The notes: generated by a model not told the origin, from the sequence alone. 64,000 bases of DNA from Phoronis australis (GCA_002633005.1 NMRA01000058.1:474916-538915); one strand, 5' to 3'; positions 1-13,045 are shown, counted from the stretch's first letter. Program-made: numbers and translations.

Positions 1-596
1 GCAACACCACCCACGTCGACACTCAGCGTCCTCTTGCAAGACACCTGACCTTATATTACCGACTTCTCTTATACATGCACAATTTCTGCACGGACTCCTC
101 AAGCTGAGTGCAGTGATGGCTTCGGTAGGGCTTGGCGTACTCAACTTAATTTTTTTGCAGATAGACAAACAGGCTCACGCTCGGAACAGGAGCTAGTTCA
201 CCATTTCACTACCAACTTTCACATGGTCAAAAATAGAATTGTTTTATTTTTGGTCTTGCTACAACACCAATATCAGCTGGTACATCACTCTCGATTGCCC
301 GGTTACGCAATGCTTGTTGACAGGGTTAGATTAGAGCCAGTGTCCTTGTATATAAGCTCCGCCCCACTTGTCAATCACTGAGCTGGTGAGCACTCAAGCC
401 ATATGACTTAATGAGGCTTGGTCAAATATAGCTAAAAAAACAACTTTGGATTTTCAGAATTTTATTTTTCTTCAGTATACTGTGCATCAAGAATTAAAGA
501 TTAGGATGACATAAAAATGTAAAAAACAATCAAAATTAATTTTTTTTGTGTATCCACCTACCTTAAAAACTAAAGTTCACACTCTGTAATAATGAA
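1..596. other. Unassigned AT-rich non-coding DNA
   Basis: No coding region, RNA gene or repeat boundary could be recognised. The stretch is AT-rich with stops in all frames. Confidence 0.5.
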
Positions 597-1764
597 AGTG
601 CTCCGAGGAGCGACACCTAGCAAAATTAATTGAAAAAACGACGATAAAGATGACGACTAAGATGATATATAAGGCAATGATTGTGACGATGATGAGCATT
701 ATGATATCATTCATATGACGAACTTAGATGTCATAAACCAGTAAGAAATAGGCTACAGTCTTGAGTGACACTTGGCAAAATTAACTGAAAAGACGATGAC
801 AAATATGATGACGATGGTGATGAGGATGAACAACATTATAACATTCATATGATGAACTTAGATGTCATAAATCAGTAAGAAATAGGCTACAGTCTTGTTC
901 AATAGAAGCTTAACCAACATCAAAGCAGCAAAAACGCTCAACAAAGGAAGAGTGCTATCAGAAAAATACACACAATTCAAAAAGTAGACGTCCTAGCAAA
1001 AAATGGAAAGCATATTCTGAAAGCCCATTCAATTAAACTCTATCTCACTTGATGGTTTCGCAGCATTCGTAAATTTTTTGAAAAAAATTTTGCAGGTTTT
1101 TTTGGAATTCAAAGTGAAAGAACTCAAAAACGGTAAGTCTGAGAAAAAATTATTATAGTTAATTTGAAAGAGTATACCTCAGAGAATCCAAATGCAAAAA
1201 TTCACGTCATTTTCTCTTCCCATTTAAAATGCCATCCCAGCACGACTAAAAATGGGTCAATATGCGCCAGATCCGCCATCTGGGAAACAACTTCCAGTTT
1301 TTTTAACATAGAATAATAACTAGTTGTAAAAAACTATGTGAAAAATTTCGAAAAAATTGGTGCAATAATGTGCCCTCTACTGGAAAAAATGTTTTTTGAA
1401 CAAAATCGAAGTGTGCATGCGCCATGGCCGATATTTGCGTCATTTTTGACCAGAAGTAAATAATTTCCAGCGAATTTGTAACACATGGATACTTCATTAT
1501 TTCTACTGCTTTTCAGCTCTGAAAGTCAAAAATTACGGCTTCTATGAGCAATTGAATCTCAAATTGGAAACAAAATGGCCGCCATATCCTCCATCTTGGA
1601 TCCCATTATGACGAAAAACAATTGCGTTCCTCTACTCAAAGATGTACACCATGGGTGTAAATTTCCTGATGATTGGACAAAAATTGTGACCTGTGTTGTG
1701 CGAAAAAACAAAAAAAAACTTGGTGACAGAGCAACATACTTGGCGAATTTTATTTCGCCAACTA
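597..1764 (+). mobile_element. Non-autonomous repeat, GGAGCGACAC family, copy 1
   Basis: This copy opens with GAGGAGCGACACCTAGC and closes near TTTCGCCAACTA. A second copy at 8411-10017 has matching ends and shared internal blocks: the GATGACGA-rich stretch, the run ending in TCAGTAAGAAATA, and the paragraph ending in ATGGCCGC. The ends are weakly inverted (CTAGCAAAATT against GTTGGCGAAAT). The block starting with the GTGACACTTGGCAAAATTAA words is partly duplicated inside the copy. No protein of transposase type is readable, so the element is judged non-autonomous; its superfamily is unknown. Confidence 0.55.
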
Positions 1765-1953
1765 AAAAGAACTGTAGAATATGTTAGCCTAGGCAACACA
1801 GCAAATTATTCAATATCTGAACAAACCCAAAGTTTGGATAAATGACTGGGTTCTGCTATGGTGAAAATGGGCCAAAAAGGCTAACAAAATGTAGTGAACA
1901 TGTGGAATTCAATAACACAAATGGTCATTGGAAATGAAATTATTGCCTTTTAA

Positions 1954-4482
1954 AGTCCTGCTCTCAAACTGCCCATGTGGTTCTAGTATCCGAAAATACT
2001 TACTACATAAATTCTTATTTTCGACACCCTTTCTTTATATTCTTTTCGCCTTTCTTGCCAAAAGCAATTTTTTAACAGTATTCGACTCTTCTCTGTGAGC
2101 GTATAATTACCGGCTGTCATCGGTTATTTCCGTATTCAGTTTCGGATCAGTTCAGGAACGCTGCCATTTTTTCCTTGTAACTGAATGTGCTATGGCTTGC
2201 TCGAAAAGTCTTCATTATTTTCTTTTATTAGTAATATCTCGTGATTCGTTTGCATATATAGTGTACTTATAGTTTGTAGTCAGTGGTCGTTGATTTTTTT
2301 TGGAATGTTACGCGACTTAGTATGTTAAAATAGCATTGGTGTTTAGTTTCTTACGTAGGGCGGTCGAACCTAGAAACCAAAATGGATCGAACCAATTTTT
2401 TTCGGTTTTATTTTTTTTTTCTTCTTTTGAAAAAGTACTCTGCTATCATTGGAAAGGTAGTACATTCTACTCAGTAAAAATCGAAAAAGTATCAAAATCG
2501 GGGCAAGCAGTGTAAAGTTTTGTGGCGAAATTTGGGTCATTTTGTTTGGATCGCGTCGGCCACATTGGAGGACAGCGGGATAAGTTACGAGTTTAAAACT
2601 TTGTGTAAATTGTTTTCGCCAACAAATTATGGTGAAATTTAGTTAGACATATCTTTACTTACTATTCTGCACGATTCAACAGTGTTCACCAAATTTCAGC
2701 CTCGCAGTTGTTACTCATTAAGTGATAAATGTGCTCACAATTCCCGTTGGACTTCGTCTCATTTCTGGCGGCACCGACAACATGGCGACTTTTGCTGAAC
2801 TGAAAGGCATATTCAATCGGCTACTTTGTAATTTGTGAAGATTTAACGTTAATACATTTTGACAAACGTTGCTACAAAAATGAAACTTTGTTCAATTTTC
2901 GTGTTGTTTTTGCAAAAATATAAGATATATTCGAATTATTTTACTGTAAATTTCCCATTCAGGTGATCTTACACTAAGCTAAAAAAATAGTTGAAATAAT
3001 TTTGATATGGTCTTTTGTTTGACTGTCAACTGCTGTTCAAGACTTGATTCGGTGTCACAAAATGATTCATATTTTTTCTAAATTTTAAGTCTCAATTGCT
3101 TTCAAGTCAGGTTTTGTAACTTATTGCTTCTTAATTCAGGTTATCAAGTCAACAATATGAATAATCTTAATTTGAGAAATAAGCTATGTTGGATTGTGAA
3201 GCTTCAAGCCTCTAATTCTTGTTCCTTGCAAGTTCATATTTTTTTAAATGATGCTTGTCAAATTCTGGTGTAAGGAAACACTATTCCGTCACCATGGTAA
3301 TATTTACATGTATGTCCACTTTCATATCATGGAAATTGTTGCTGTTGAATAGTGTTTGTAATGCTAAATGTTGTAAAGTATTGTGCATTTTAAGTTACTT
3401 ATTATGTTAAAAGTTTGAATCATTTTGGGTTAATGAATAAAAAATGATAACATGTTGCATTGGACTTGTCATACTTATGTGCTCGAACGAGCCCCCTTTT
3501 TGGAGAACTGGAAAAAGGTCTGCCTCAGTCACAGAAGCACGAATTCCAGAAAAAGTGGAAAATGAGACAATATTCCACTAGAAGACAGGAAGTACCAAAA
3601 TTTATAGAGTCTGCAATTCACAGCTCTGAACATACCCACTGAATCTTATAGTAAAAGATAGACATTCCCAAAAATTCTTTTAGGCTTGGTGCGCTCATAC
3701 AAAGTCTGGGAAAATCTCTATTGAAAGCCAACAACTTTGCACAGTTCGCCAGAGGTACCCAAGTCCTAAATAAACCTCGTTTGAGCGAGCGCTGTCGCCA
3801 GCGACCAGTTAGGCCTAAGGGTAGCCTTGGCGCAAAGCTGTATAGGCCTACTAACAAGCTGTATTTTGACGATAGTCTTCACTGGTAGCTGGTGACAGGT
3901 TAACTAAGGTCTGCCGCGGCAGTGTGACACAGGACTAACCAGCCCGTAATTTCATGCAAGTGTCTGAAACTACCCTAGAATATATGCAGCATTTATCATT
4001 TGACCATTTTACTTCAACAAAACAGCTTGCAACCGCATGCATTTACCTTCACCAGTGTCTGGTCTCGATCCACACCGGGTCCGATAGGCTGCAGTCCCGA
4101 GTCTGGCAAAATAATTTCTGTCAAAATCTATTCGTCACATTTCTTCAGCAAATTCGATAAAATTGTCCGTAGTTTGATTTTATTAAAGTTAAGGCGCGCT
4201 GTCGATTATTTTATCCACGTTTGCTGGCTGGTAACAGTACAGGCACTGCTCCAGTTGCACTGACGGCGTATTCTCGGCCTGGGTTCCTGAATGAATTGTA
4301 CTTCCGAGTTCGTGGCAAGTTCAAAATGGCGGTAGTTCTTTGGGTGCGAATCGTGAGTGGCGCGTTCATTTAAACTTTTTTCGAGTACGGATCGTGTATT
4401 AGTTATGGGGTAGGTACTTCTTGGATCCTTATAACATCCTCTAACCATGTAATAAGGGTTAACAAGGTGTGAGAGCAGGACT
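1954..4482 (+). mobile_element. TTAA-flanked DNA transposon, copy 1 (2.5 kb, non-coding)
   Basis: Terminal inverted repeats read AGTCCTGCTCTCA at the left and its complement at the right. TTAA lies directly outside both ends (1950-1953 and 4483-4486), which is the target site used by piggyBac and Kolobok transposons. Two further copies occur at 37285-39768 (similar length) and 25338-26587 (inverted, internally deleted). Short ORFs inside are repeated in the other copies only because the DNA is repeated, and none resembles a transposase. The element is therefore probably mobilised by an enzyme encoded elsewhere. Whether it belongs to piggyBac or Kolobok cannot be decided from the ends alone. 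Confidence 0.8.
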
Positions 4483-4562
4483 TTAAATAACAACATGGTG
4501 CTTATTATCACCAAACAAAAATAAATAGCCATACAACATTATGTTACCATGTGATGCAGAAA

Positions 4563-5800
4563 CAGTGATGTAGTGTACGTACCCCCTTTTGTAGTGTAAG
4601 TACCCCCATGTTTACAAATGCCATGGAATTAAAATATCACTTGGTAAGTGAGCAACATTGGTCATAGACAGTTTCCTTCCTTGAAGATGTTAGGTTAAAA
4701 GTGTTTATTGCAAATACATTTGTTTTGAGTGAAATATTAGCGTTTGTGTAGCTTATGTACCTCGTATTTTAATTTTTGCCTATTTTCAAAGTATGGCAAA
4801 TATGCACATGAATGCTCAGGAGATTTTTAGTATTTAGTTACAAACCAGACATATCATTGAAATGTAGTGATCTACATACCCCTGTGTAGTGTACGTACCC
4901 CGATGTGAACAATTACCATGAAACAAAAATATTACATGGTAAATATGCAACAGCTTCCTCCATTAAAATGCTAGGTTAAAAGGGTGTTAATTACAAATGC
5001 ATTTGTTTAGAGTGAAATATTAGCATTTGTGTAGTGTACGTACAACTATATTTTAACATGTGCCTGTTTTCAAAGAATGACAGACAGGTATACACATTTA
5101 TGCTGTACTTTTTGTTTGTTCTCTTTGAAAAGATTTGGTACATGAACAATGCTGACATTTCTAAAATGCATCCAGTCTGACAAAACAAAAAACGATGGAC
5201 ATTATTAATTTTGTGGGAAATAAAATGCCACACAGGTCTTGGCTAGTAACATCCTAGAAGACATGTCATGTGACAACTGATGTTGGAGAGGCAGGTTCTC
5301 TATGTATCAAGACAAGTTAATGCAACAAAACAACTAGGAGAGGCAGCACAAAATCCGAGATCATCACATGTAACTTAGTCAAAATTTGACGTTGACTGAC
5401 TGTTTATAGTGTACGTACCCCCCAACCAGTACCATTTTTTACTGTTTGCAAGTTGAACACTGGGCGCAACATTGCTTTAACTATTTTGACCAACTGGTGA
5501 ATGTGTTGAAAACTAGGCAAATAGCACCAATAAAGTTTTTGAAAAAAGTAGTTACCTGTCCTTTTCTTTTTCTTAAGAATCATATTGCAAGAGAAGATAG
5601 TTCTCATAATACTGTGTTAAGACGAGCAATATATCATCATCTAGAACAACTTGATCAGCACGGTAATAATTTTTCTTACTTTAGTGTGTGATACTTCTTC
5701 AATTTGATCAAGAACTTAATAAACCAACAGCTGCCTTATGAATTTTTGCATGATAGAAGTGGGCTGTGACCACAAGTTGTAGTGTACGTACCCTTTTATG
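4563..5800 (+). repeat. Degenerate tandem repeat carrying the motif TGTAGTGTACGTACCCC
   Basis: The motif TGTAGTGTACGTACCCCC occurs at about 4569, 4590 (one change), 4885, 5034 (degenerate), 5404 and 5778, with weaker forms near 4747 and 4863. The flanks of the copies near 4621 and 4910 are also homologous (AATATTAGC-TTTGTGTAG blocks), so this is a degenerate tandem array with units near 290 bp at the left and motif spacing near 375 bp at the right. No coding capacity was seen. A similar motif recurs at 48.6-51.5 kb. Confidence 0.65.
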
Positions 5801-6293
5801 CAAATGCGATGCATTAGGCCACAAAATTTTATTCGGTGGTTCTTGTGCAAAAATATTTTAGATTACAAACCTGGAATGATGGTACTTTAAAACAACACAG
5901 CTTTTACAGTTATATGACAACCTTCACTTTTGGCCACCGAATATGGACCTTGATTGTGATTTGCCCGCGTGCATTAGTCAACGCATGTGCACTGTGCATT
6001 AGTCAGTGCATGCGCACTTCTATTTACAAATCTGATTAGACACTTGGCCCATTTCACAACATCTTGTCTATACCTTTTTACAATGCCTGCTGTAAAGAGG
6101 CCTATTTATCTAGGAGGTGGTCTAAAGTACTGTCCACACACAGATTTACCCTATAACAAGTTACTCCTGGAACAAGTAACTTGTCCTAGGGTAACGTGCA
6201 CCACCTTCAATCGCTGTGTGGCTGCAAACCTGCAACAGCAGTTCATTGTAATGCACAGAGCAACAACTTCTGCCTTGTGCTAGTTAGCTGAAT

Positions 6294-6295
<2 letters not shown>
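5801..6295. other. Unassigned non-coding DNA
   Basis: Two short open stretches exist, but neither has recognisable family features. Nothing else was seen up to the dinucleotide repeat. Confidence 0.4.
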
Positions 6296-6352
<57 letters not shown>

Positions 6353-6369
6353 NTGTGTGTGTGTGTGTG
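6296..6369. repeat. (TG)n microsatellite with one ambiguous base
   Basis: About 74 bp of almost perfect TG dinucleotides with a single N at 6353. The N probably marks a sequencing or assembly slip inside the repeat, so the true length is uncertain. Confidence 0.97.
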
Positions 6370-7051
6370 GACACTCCGCTTAAATGGGGCAAACTGCACT
6401 AGTGCAGGTTTTTTTAGGTCTGTGTGTGAACAGGACTTCAATATCCTATTGCGTGGAGTGAAGCACGACAACAATGGTTTCGAAGCAATTAAACACATAC
6501 TGGCTACTGATGAATCGTGGATTGAAATTAGTGACTTGGAGCTGTTTGGATTCTGAAATTGAATTCCTCGAAAAAATTGTGCCAGGATCATTTTTCCTAA
6601 AAGAAATATGATAAAAATTAGCCAAAATAGATGTATTAGATTTGGTTTCTGTGAGTAACTCTTTGGACCAGATTGTTGGCCTGCGAGTCATGTTGATGGA
6701 CAAAGGAGCACAGGAACACTTTACAATGGACTAACTGCAGCAGGATTAAGAAACCATCATCTAGAGTAGAAAATAAGCCTGAGGTAATTCTATTATGAAT
6801 ACAAAAGTGTCATGGCTCCAAACAATTACCTTTGTTCTTGTCCTTCTTTGAAAGATAGCTCCAGTTTCTTTTCAAGGGCTGTCTCGTGTTGCATAAGAAT
6901 TTCAGATGTGTTCTTCAAGCTATACAAAACATCAAAACAAAAAGGTGTTGAGAACAGAAACATATATGTACTTTTTCATTCAAATTATTGGGGCACTAAA
7001 GGTAGGAAACTAATGCGGGTAGTGCCCAAATCAGACACGAGTCGTCCTCCA
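6370..7051. other. Unassigned non-coding DNA
   Basis: No recognisable coding, RNA or repeat feature. Open frames are short and show no family signature. Confidence 0.4.
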
Positions 7052-7976
7052 AATGCTAAAAACACTCCCTACCCACTAAACGAGATCTTGTCAAACCCCA
7101 CTGATCAGGAAAAACTGTGGGGTTTGGCTGATTGAACTAGACCATGTTTATCCACCTTGGCTGTGTCGTGCTCAGCTCACAATCAAAGGGATCCCGTCTA
7201 GCTGCGAGTATTCATCGAGTCACGAGCGAAGATAATTGGCTTCGCACATGCGGATATGATCAGCTGATTATAATCTAGCCAAGATGACCGTACTTTTTAC
7301 GGAGAGCGTTTTACATAGCTTTGAGTTTAATATTTGAAAAGAGACAAAAATGTTGATACAACTTTGAATTTTTCAAATCGGTCCAGACTAAGAGATTTAG
7401 CAACACAGCAACACTTGCGATTACTTTCAATCGGCGTGCACGAATACAAAAATATAGGACCCAGGAAGTTATTTAGATTTTGGAACACATGCATTGCAAT
7501 ATTCAAAATACGTTTATTATGACTTTTACACTGCAAAACGACGACGTTTAATTTCATTGTGCTCATTCATTGTCAACCGTCAAATCGGAAATTTCCGAGA
7601 TGTGAACTGCGGCGTGCGCGTATGTATACAAAACACGTGATTGTTATGTTCCTGAAGTATGAACATTAAGAAACTTTAGCATGCCGTTATTATTGACAGG
7701 GACACGATAAATCAAATTTGGATTTTGACGATAGTCTTGATATAGCGAGCTGGCTGACCGCTGCGTCAGTGTCTCCGTTAGACCCAGAAATTTCACACAG
7801 CCTGGGAAGTTCACCTCGTCACCTTGTCTCCAACATGTAGATCGAGCCTAGGACTATTAATGTTTTACTCCACGGTAGAGCTAACGACCTTCGGCCTGTG
7901 CACACAAAATCTGTCAGTTAACCGGCACTCACCTTGCACGTTGTAGCCGTTTAAGTGAAAAACATTCTAATAAACG

Positions 7977-8300
7977 CTGGATCACGCACAGGGTGAAAAA
8001 CAACAGCAGCGTTTAAATTGAAACTTTATTTTTACATCAGACATCAGTGTAAGTCTAGAAGAAGCTCAAATTGCTTGAACGCTGTGACAGATATTTCAAC
8101 TGAAAAACTGGCAGGTAACTACAACACATCCATCCTCTACAAGAATCAAGTGAAAAAAGGACCGGGTAGCTTTAAATTTCGTCCTGGCTAAGACATGGGT
8201 TATACTAAAACTATAAATGTAGCGTAGCCAAGCTGAAACACAAAATAAATAACAGAGGGCAGAACTAATAAACTTAAAATAATACAAACTCTCGACGAAA
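7977..8300. mobile_element. 324-bp insertion flanked by AAACG duplication
   Basis: Relative to the copy at 49177-50880, this segment interrupts the E-family sequence exactly between two AAACG words (7972-7976 and 8301-8305). That empty-site comparison defines it as an insertion with a 5-bp target duplication. Its ends (CTGGATCACG at the left, CGACGAAAC at the right) are neither TG/CA nor clearly inverted, and no A-rich tail or Pol III box pair was identified. Its class is undetermined. Confidence 0.7.
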
Positions 8301-8410
8301 CAAACGCCATTGTTTCGCATAATCCTCCGCCTATTGTAACAAACAAGTTTGTCGTTGATGACCCGCACGCGCTCGCTCACTCACTCTCATACGCAGACGA
8401 ACTTCAAAAC

Positions 8411-10017
8411 GAGAGCGCTCGGAGGAGCGACACTTGGTGAAATTACGCGAAAACAGGACGATGGGGAGGACGACGACGACAATCATGACGACTAGTGAGA
8501 AATGAACAATATCTTATGAAAGCCCGTTTAAAACTCTATCGACCTGTACAGATTTCTGATCGGTCAATATACATGGCAAGAAAATCCCGGCACACAAAAC
8601 TATTTGCAAAAATGCCAAATTTGACAATTTTCTCCCCAAAATAACCACTTCCCTGCAAGTGCTAGAAAAAGTCTGACTACAGATTCAAAATGCTCGTCCT
8701 CACTAAGTTCTAACTATGTGGTCATAGTTAGCCTTTTACTAGCTACTTTTGTGGCAAATTTGATCTGTCTGACAGCCACTTGAAATCACACCCGGTTTCT
8801 CGGACAACAAACGACAGGGGTTGATAGCAAATTACAGCCACCAGTTTGCATCAAAAATAGGTAAAACTTGGCTTTTCTCATTCAAAAACACAAGTAAATA
8901 AGTTTCCTGGCAATTGTTGTCAACAATTTCCTCAAACCACCCGTCAAACCTGACACACGCCCTCAACATAAATTCTAGGGACTAGAAAATGCTCCGTGGC
9001 CGCGGCCTGACTGTCAGTGCTACCTACAGTCTTGAGCGAAAACAGACAAAATTAACGACGATGATTGTGATGATGAAGGTGGCGATGACGAACAACATCA
9101 TAACATTCATACGACAAACTTAGATGTCATAAATTAGTAAGAAATAAGCTACATTCTTGTTCAAATAAACTAAACCAACATCAATGCAGTAAGAGCGCTG
9201 ACGAACAGCGCTATCAGAAAATCTCAAATAATTCAAAAGGTAGACATCCTAGTGAAAAATGGAAAACTTCTTCTGAAAGCCCATTCCAAACTCTACCTAG
9301 ATTCAGTTTCGCAACATTCCCTAACTTTTTTGAAAAAATTGAAATTTTGCGTTTTTTTTGAAATTCAAAGTCAAGTAACTGGAAAACGGTAAGTCTGAGA
9401 AAAACGATATCGTAGAACTTTTGAAAGACAGTACTTTAAGGATTCCACATACAAAAATTCACATCATTGGATCTTTCCGTTAAAAATGCGACACCAGAAC
9501 GATTGAAAACGAGTGAAAATGTGCCACAGCCGCCATCTTGAAGGTGACTTCCGGTTAAACAAAATTTTATAAAAGCTGATAAATAGCAATAAACAAGTGA
9601 CCAGTTTGAAATTGATTGGTTCGCCAATGCGCCCTCTACAGGAGAAAACATTTTTGGCCAGATATCGAGGTGTGCATGCGTCATTGTCAATATTTCCGCC
9701 ATCATTAACTGGAAGTCAAAGTTTTTCGGCACAGTTGTAGCACGTGTTCTATAATAATCGTACCACGTTTCAGCCCTGTATGTTGAAAAATGCGGCCTCT
9801 ATGAGCATTTGACGGTGAAATCGGAAACAAAATGGCCGCTACGTCCGCCATTTTCAACCGATCATAACCAAAAACAATAGGCCTCCAGCACTTTCCGATC
9901 TACACGACGTTTGCAAATTTCGTGAGAATCGGACGAAAATTGCACCTGTAGAGTGCGAACAAAAAAAAATTGACGACAGCAACATACTTGTCGGAATTCG
10001 AAGAATTTCGCCAAGTA
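8411..10017 (+). mobile_element. Non-autonomous repeat, GGAGCGACAC family, copy 2
   Basis: The segment lies between CTTCAAAAC and AAACGTCACG, which are contiguous in the E-family copy at about 50135-50150. It shares ends and internal blocks with 597-1764. The termini show a partial inverted match (ACTTGGTGAAATT against ACTTGGCGAAATT). A 3-bp duplication AAC is possible but not certain. No transposase-like protein is present. Confidence 0.65.
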
Positions 10018-10548
10018 ACAAACGTCACGTGACAACAACATGTGTTTTCATCCAGAGATTTTTCTTGTGTTGTGGGGTACGATGTAGTGCAGATTTGGAC
10101 TTAATCGCAATTAGTACTCCAAATGAACTTTAAAAAGTGTAAAAAACAAGGAAGATTTCAGGTTTGTTGAGTCAAAACTATATTTTTATTCAAGAATTCA
10201 ACTTTTCCTATTGACGATCGCGATTCAGCGACGTATTAGTCGGCAAGTTTTCGCCCTGGGATTTCAGCACAATTTTTTGAATAATGATCGTAATTTCACA
10301 ACGGAGTTTGTTTCCAATGCACCACAATTTTGTAGAAAGACTGTCATAGGCTACAAATACGTCATAGAGCGTAAATTTGATGAATCCTAGCTTCCGATTT
10401 TACCCGTTTCGGACACCGGGTTTCAACTGCCTTAGGCTTCAATAAGCATCCCCTCCCCATGAAATGAATTTTTCTAAGTGTTAGAGCCAATCATCTTTCC
10501 ACCAAGGCTAGGTGATGCTATGCCATTATTCTTTGCTGCATTATTTAA

Positions 10549-11894
10549 GAGTGACTCCATATAAATCCAACAGGTAGAGTCTATACCCAAAATCACCGAT
10601 TTTTTTGAAACTTAGTGCATTAGTATGGTTTGTTGAGATGTAGAAAAACCTCACTTTTTAAGAATTTTCAACAAAATTGGGCATCGAAGTAAGCATGTTT
10701 GAATGCATTTTACTAGCATGAGTGATAAGGTCAAAACAAATGAATAATACGAATTGAAAGGGCAGTGGCTGAATAATTTAATGGCATAACTTTTAAAATC
10801 CATTTTTAAATTTGTACGTTTTGAATTTGTGAGGCAAAAACGGCTATTTCACTGATGCCATTTTCGGCCAAATTTGGCACTCTGTAGCAGCCATAATACA
10901 CCGTTCCTGAAATTGACTTTATAATAATTTGTTAAGTCATTCCTAACCTGTTCATAATCTAAAATAAAAAATCTTGCCTCTAATGTAGTTTTTGCGTACA
11001 ATGCATTACACAAACTGCACTTCGTCCTTTTGCATGTTCTCAGTTGCATCTGCTGCCAATAGGGGGCTCTTGGAACATATAATTAGCTTGCGAAACACGA
11101 CATAAAAACCTCGTATTTTGGAGAAAAGGCAGACAGCATTATTAATTACCATTCTCTGAAAACGGCATTGATGATTATTGCTCATTACAAAAAATATGTA
11201 AATACGTAAATTAACTGGCATGCGCGGTTCTAGATGATAGATAGCGCTGCTTTTGTTTACGTGGAGACTAAAGACGCATCTAGAATAAGAGCAGTAACAC
11301 AAAAACCTTGCTATAATTCAAGACTGTGAGATATTGCCCTGCATTATAAATGAGAACACATGGTTTTGGATAAATTTTAGAGAGGTTCTAGTGTGACTGA
11401 ACTCACCCGTGCCTTGTTTCATATCTGCCTTTTTCATGCCACAGGCAAAGGAAGGCACCCAAGGTGAATATGGCGCCCTAGTGTTCAGTGCAAAAAATCC
11501 TTCAACTTGTCAATAGTCTTTGTAACTTTGGGTACATATTGTAATGTCCCTCCTGGTTGCTACAAATTTTAGTCGCCACCAGTCGTCAGAAATCTGGTGT
11601 TCCCGCCCACACACCGGGCACACTAACGCTGAATATTTCTGCCAGTGTGATCATCAGTGGTATAAAAAGGTACACATTGAGTCAATAGAAAATAATTCTC
11701 GAGAGACAAGTTTATTAATGACTCATTCATGACAGACATGAAGTAAACAGAAGTAAAGGTCTCGACTTCATATATCACAAATCTTTGACTGGTATGCTAC
11801 AAAACTAGGATAAACGTTGAGCTCATTTACATGTACCACTTCATTCAGTAAATCTGACGACATAACAGCATCTTCAGCAGAAATAGCATCGTCA
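10549..11894. other. Unassigned non-coding DNA
   Basis: Mostly AT-rich sequence without family matches. On the minus strand near 11560-11660 a short open segment reads CPVCGREH followed by SDDWWRLKF; it looks protein-like but is too short to assign. Confidence 0.4.
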
Positions 11895-13045
11895 TAAACA
11901 TTGCTGCAGACAACCTCGAAAAAATCCACCAATCTGCGATTCAATTAATATCACAGGTAAACACTTTCCCAGTGGGTTCTCGTAATCTTTTCTCCATTTT
12001 GGCACTTCCGAGGGTGAACGTTTTTACCTGATTTATCTCCTTCATCGAATATGTTCGTCAGAAAGTTCTTAACCTTTGCTCAAAATGCCAAACCTATTGC
12101 TTCAGTATTCGTCTCATCCAAATAGTACTCTGAGGCTGCCTCAAATGACGCTCCGGTTCTTGCATCTGAAAGCATTTCTAACCACTGTCGTGCGATGTGG
12201 TCATACGTGGTTTCCCTCTGTAAATGTTCAGTGTGGTTACCCACATCCAAATGCTGACCTAGTTCTGCGTCTGTAGCAAAAACTTTCGAGTAACCTAGAT
12301 AGATACAAGGGAACTTTTGTTGAGGCTCTTCACTAGATACAATGCCAACCTTAACTCTTGGTGCTGAAAATCCGCCATGTCTAGAGATGTTATTGTCTTT
12401 TAGGGAAATAGGTATCCCATTTTCTCAGTATTTGTAAGAACTTACCGTCACCTACTTGGAATGATTTCCACACGCGAATTCCTTGGGTGGAATAGTGGGA
12501 ATTTGGTAATGAGTATTTTGGAAAAGACTTTGTTGCATTGACTGAACATGCATACACATAACATCCCTTCACACGGCCACTGGAAAGTAATGCTTCTTTC
12601 AAATCCAGAAAGTTTATGATATTGCTACCTTTGGCTACAAAGTACTTTGCATGTTGTTTGAGTGGAGCGATCTTGTGATCACAGAGATCCTTTCCATTCT
12701 GACTTTCACTAAAGTCATATCTCGAAACAGAAATGTCGATAGAATTTGACAAGGCTGCTACGTTCAGGAGGAGAGGAGTAGAGTGGTAACATCCAGCATT
12801 ACCTGACTCTTCCATGGCTGGTCCTGTTCAGTCCGAAATTCACCGACTCTGGGTAGTACGAGTCCGTACTTTGGCACAGGCCTTGCTTTGTGAGGTAGTT
12901 TCCTGTATCTCAAATGTTCAGTGGTGTCTTTGACATAACTCACTAAAGCACAACGCTTTTGAGATCGGATTTTTTGCAGAATAAACTCTAAAGGAACATG
13001 AAGGCCCATCAACATCGTCCGCCATTTTGTCTTTTTAAAATGCAC
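11895..13045 (-). pseudogene. Broken gene of an uncharacterised GKD-x-CD / C2H2 zinc-finger family
   Basis: Three minus-strand reading frames join in order. 13045-12764 carries an N-terminal part ending around FRTEQDQPWK. 12815-12390 carries the core, with DFSESQNGKDLCDHKIAPLK, a KGCYVYAC segment and GIRVWKSFQVGDGK. 12388-12080 carries ISRHGGF, a zinc-finger-like PCIYLGYSKVFATD...LGQHLDVGNH, and a LDLG-H/ETTYD type tail. Further down, near 12040-11900, a KMEKRLREPTGKVF ... IFSRLSA segment continues the family's C-terminus. The order resembles, from memory, large uncharacterised C2H2-type proteins found in several marine invertebrates. Frameshifts near 12790 and 12400, stops near 12080 and 11960, and loss of the second finger cysteine (Tyr instead) mark it as a pseudogene. 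Whether the family is a host gene or transposon-derived is unknown. Confidence 0.6.

Larger units (their letters stand above)
7052..10548 (+). mobile_element. E-family interspersed repeat, copy 1, with two nested insertions
   Basis: The sequence matches, block by block, copies at 32800-33564 (reverse), 43310-45090 (reverse) and 49177-50880 (forward). Landmark blocks are AACTAGACC-TTATCCACCTTGG, the CATGCGGATATGATCAGCTG segment, the ACAAAACACGTGATTG segment, and the closing CATCCCCTCCCC/ACCAAGGCTAGGTGAT segment. The left edge lies near ATGCTAAAAACACTCCC (CATGCTATAAACAGTCCC in other copies). This copy is longer only because of insertions at 7977-8300 and 8411-10017. No protein is encoded; the transposon class is unknown and the right edge is approximate. 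Confidence 0.65.

Noticed and set aside
3618-3857. Recurring 60-80 residue frames shared by 3.6 kb, 26 kb and 39 kb
   Set aside because: They recur because the TTAA element recurs. They have no start or stop conservation and no motif, so they are not genes.
6280-6591. Open frames of alternating Cys/Val or His/Thr
   Set aside because: Translations of the (TG)n microsatellite.
11560-11660. Minus-strand CPVCGREH...SDDWWRLKF segment as a zinc-binding domain
   Set aside because: Only about 35 codons with one CxxC pair; no continuing frame or family could be identified.
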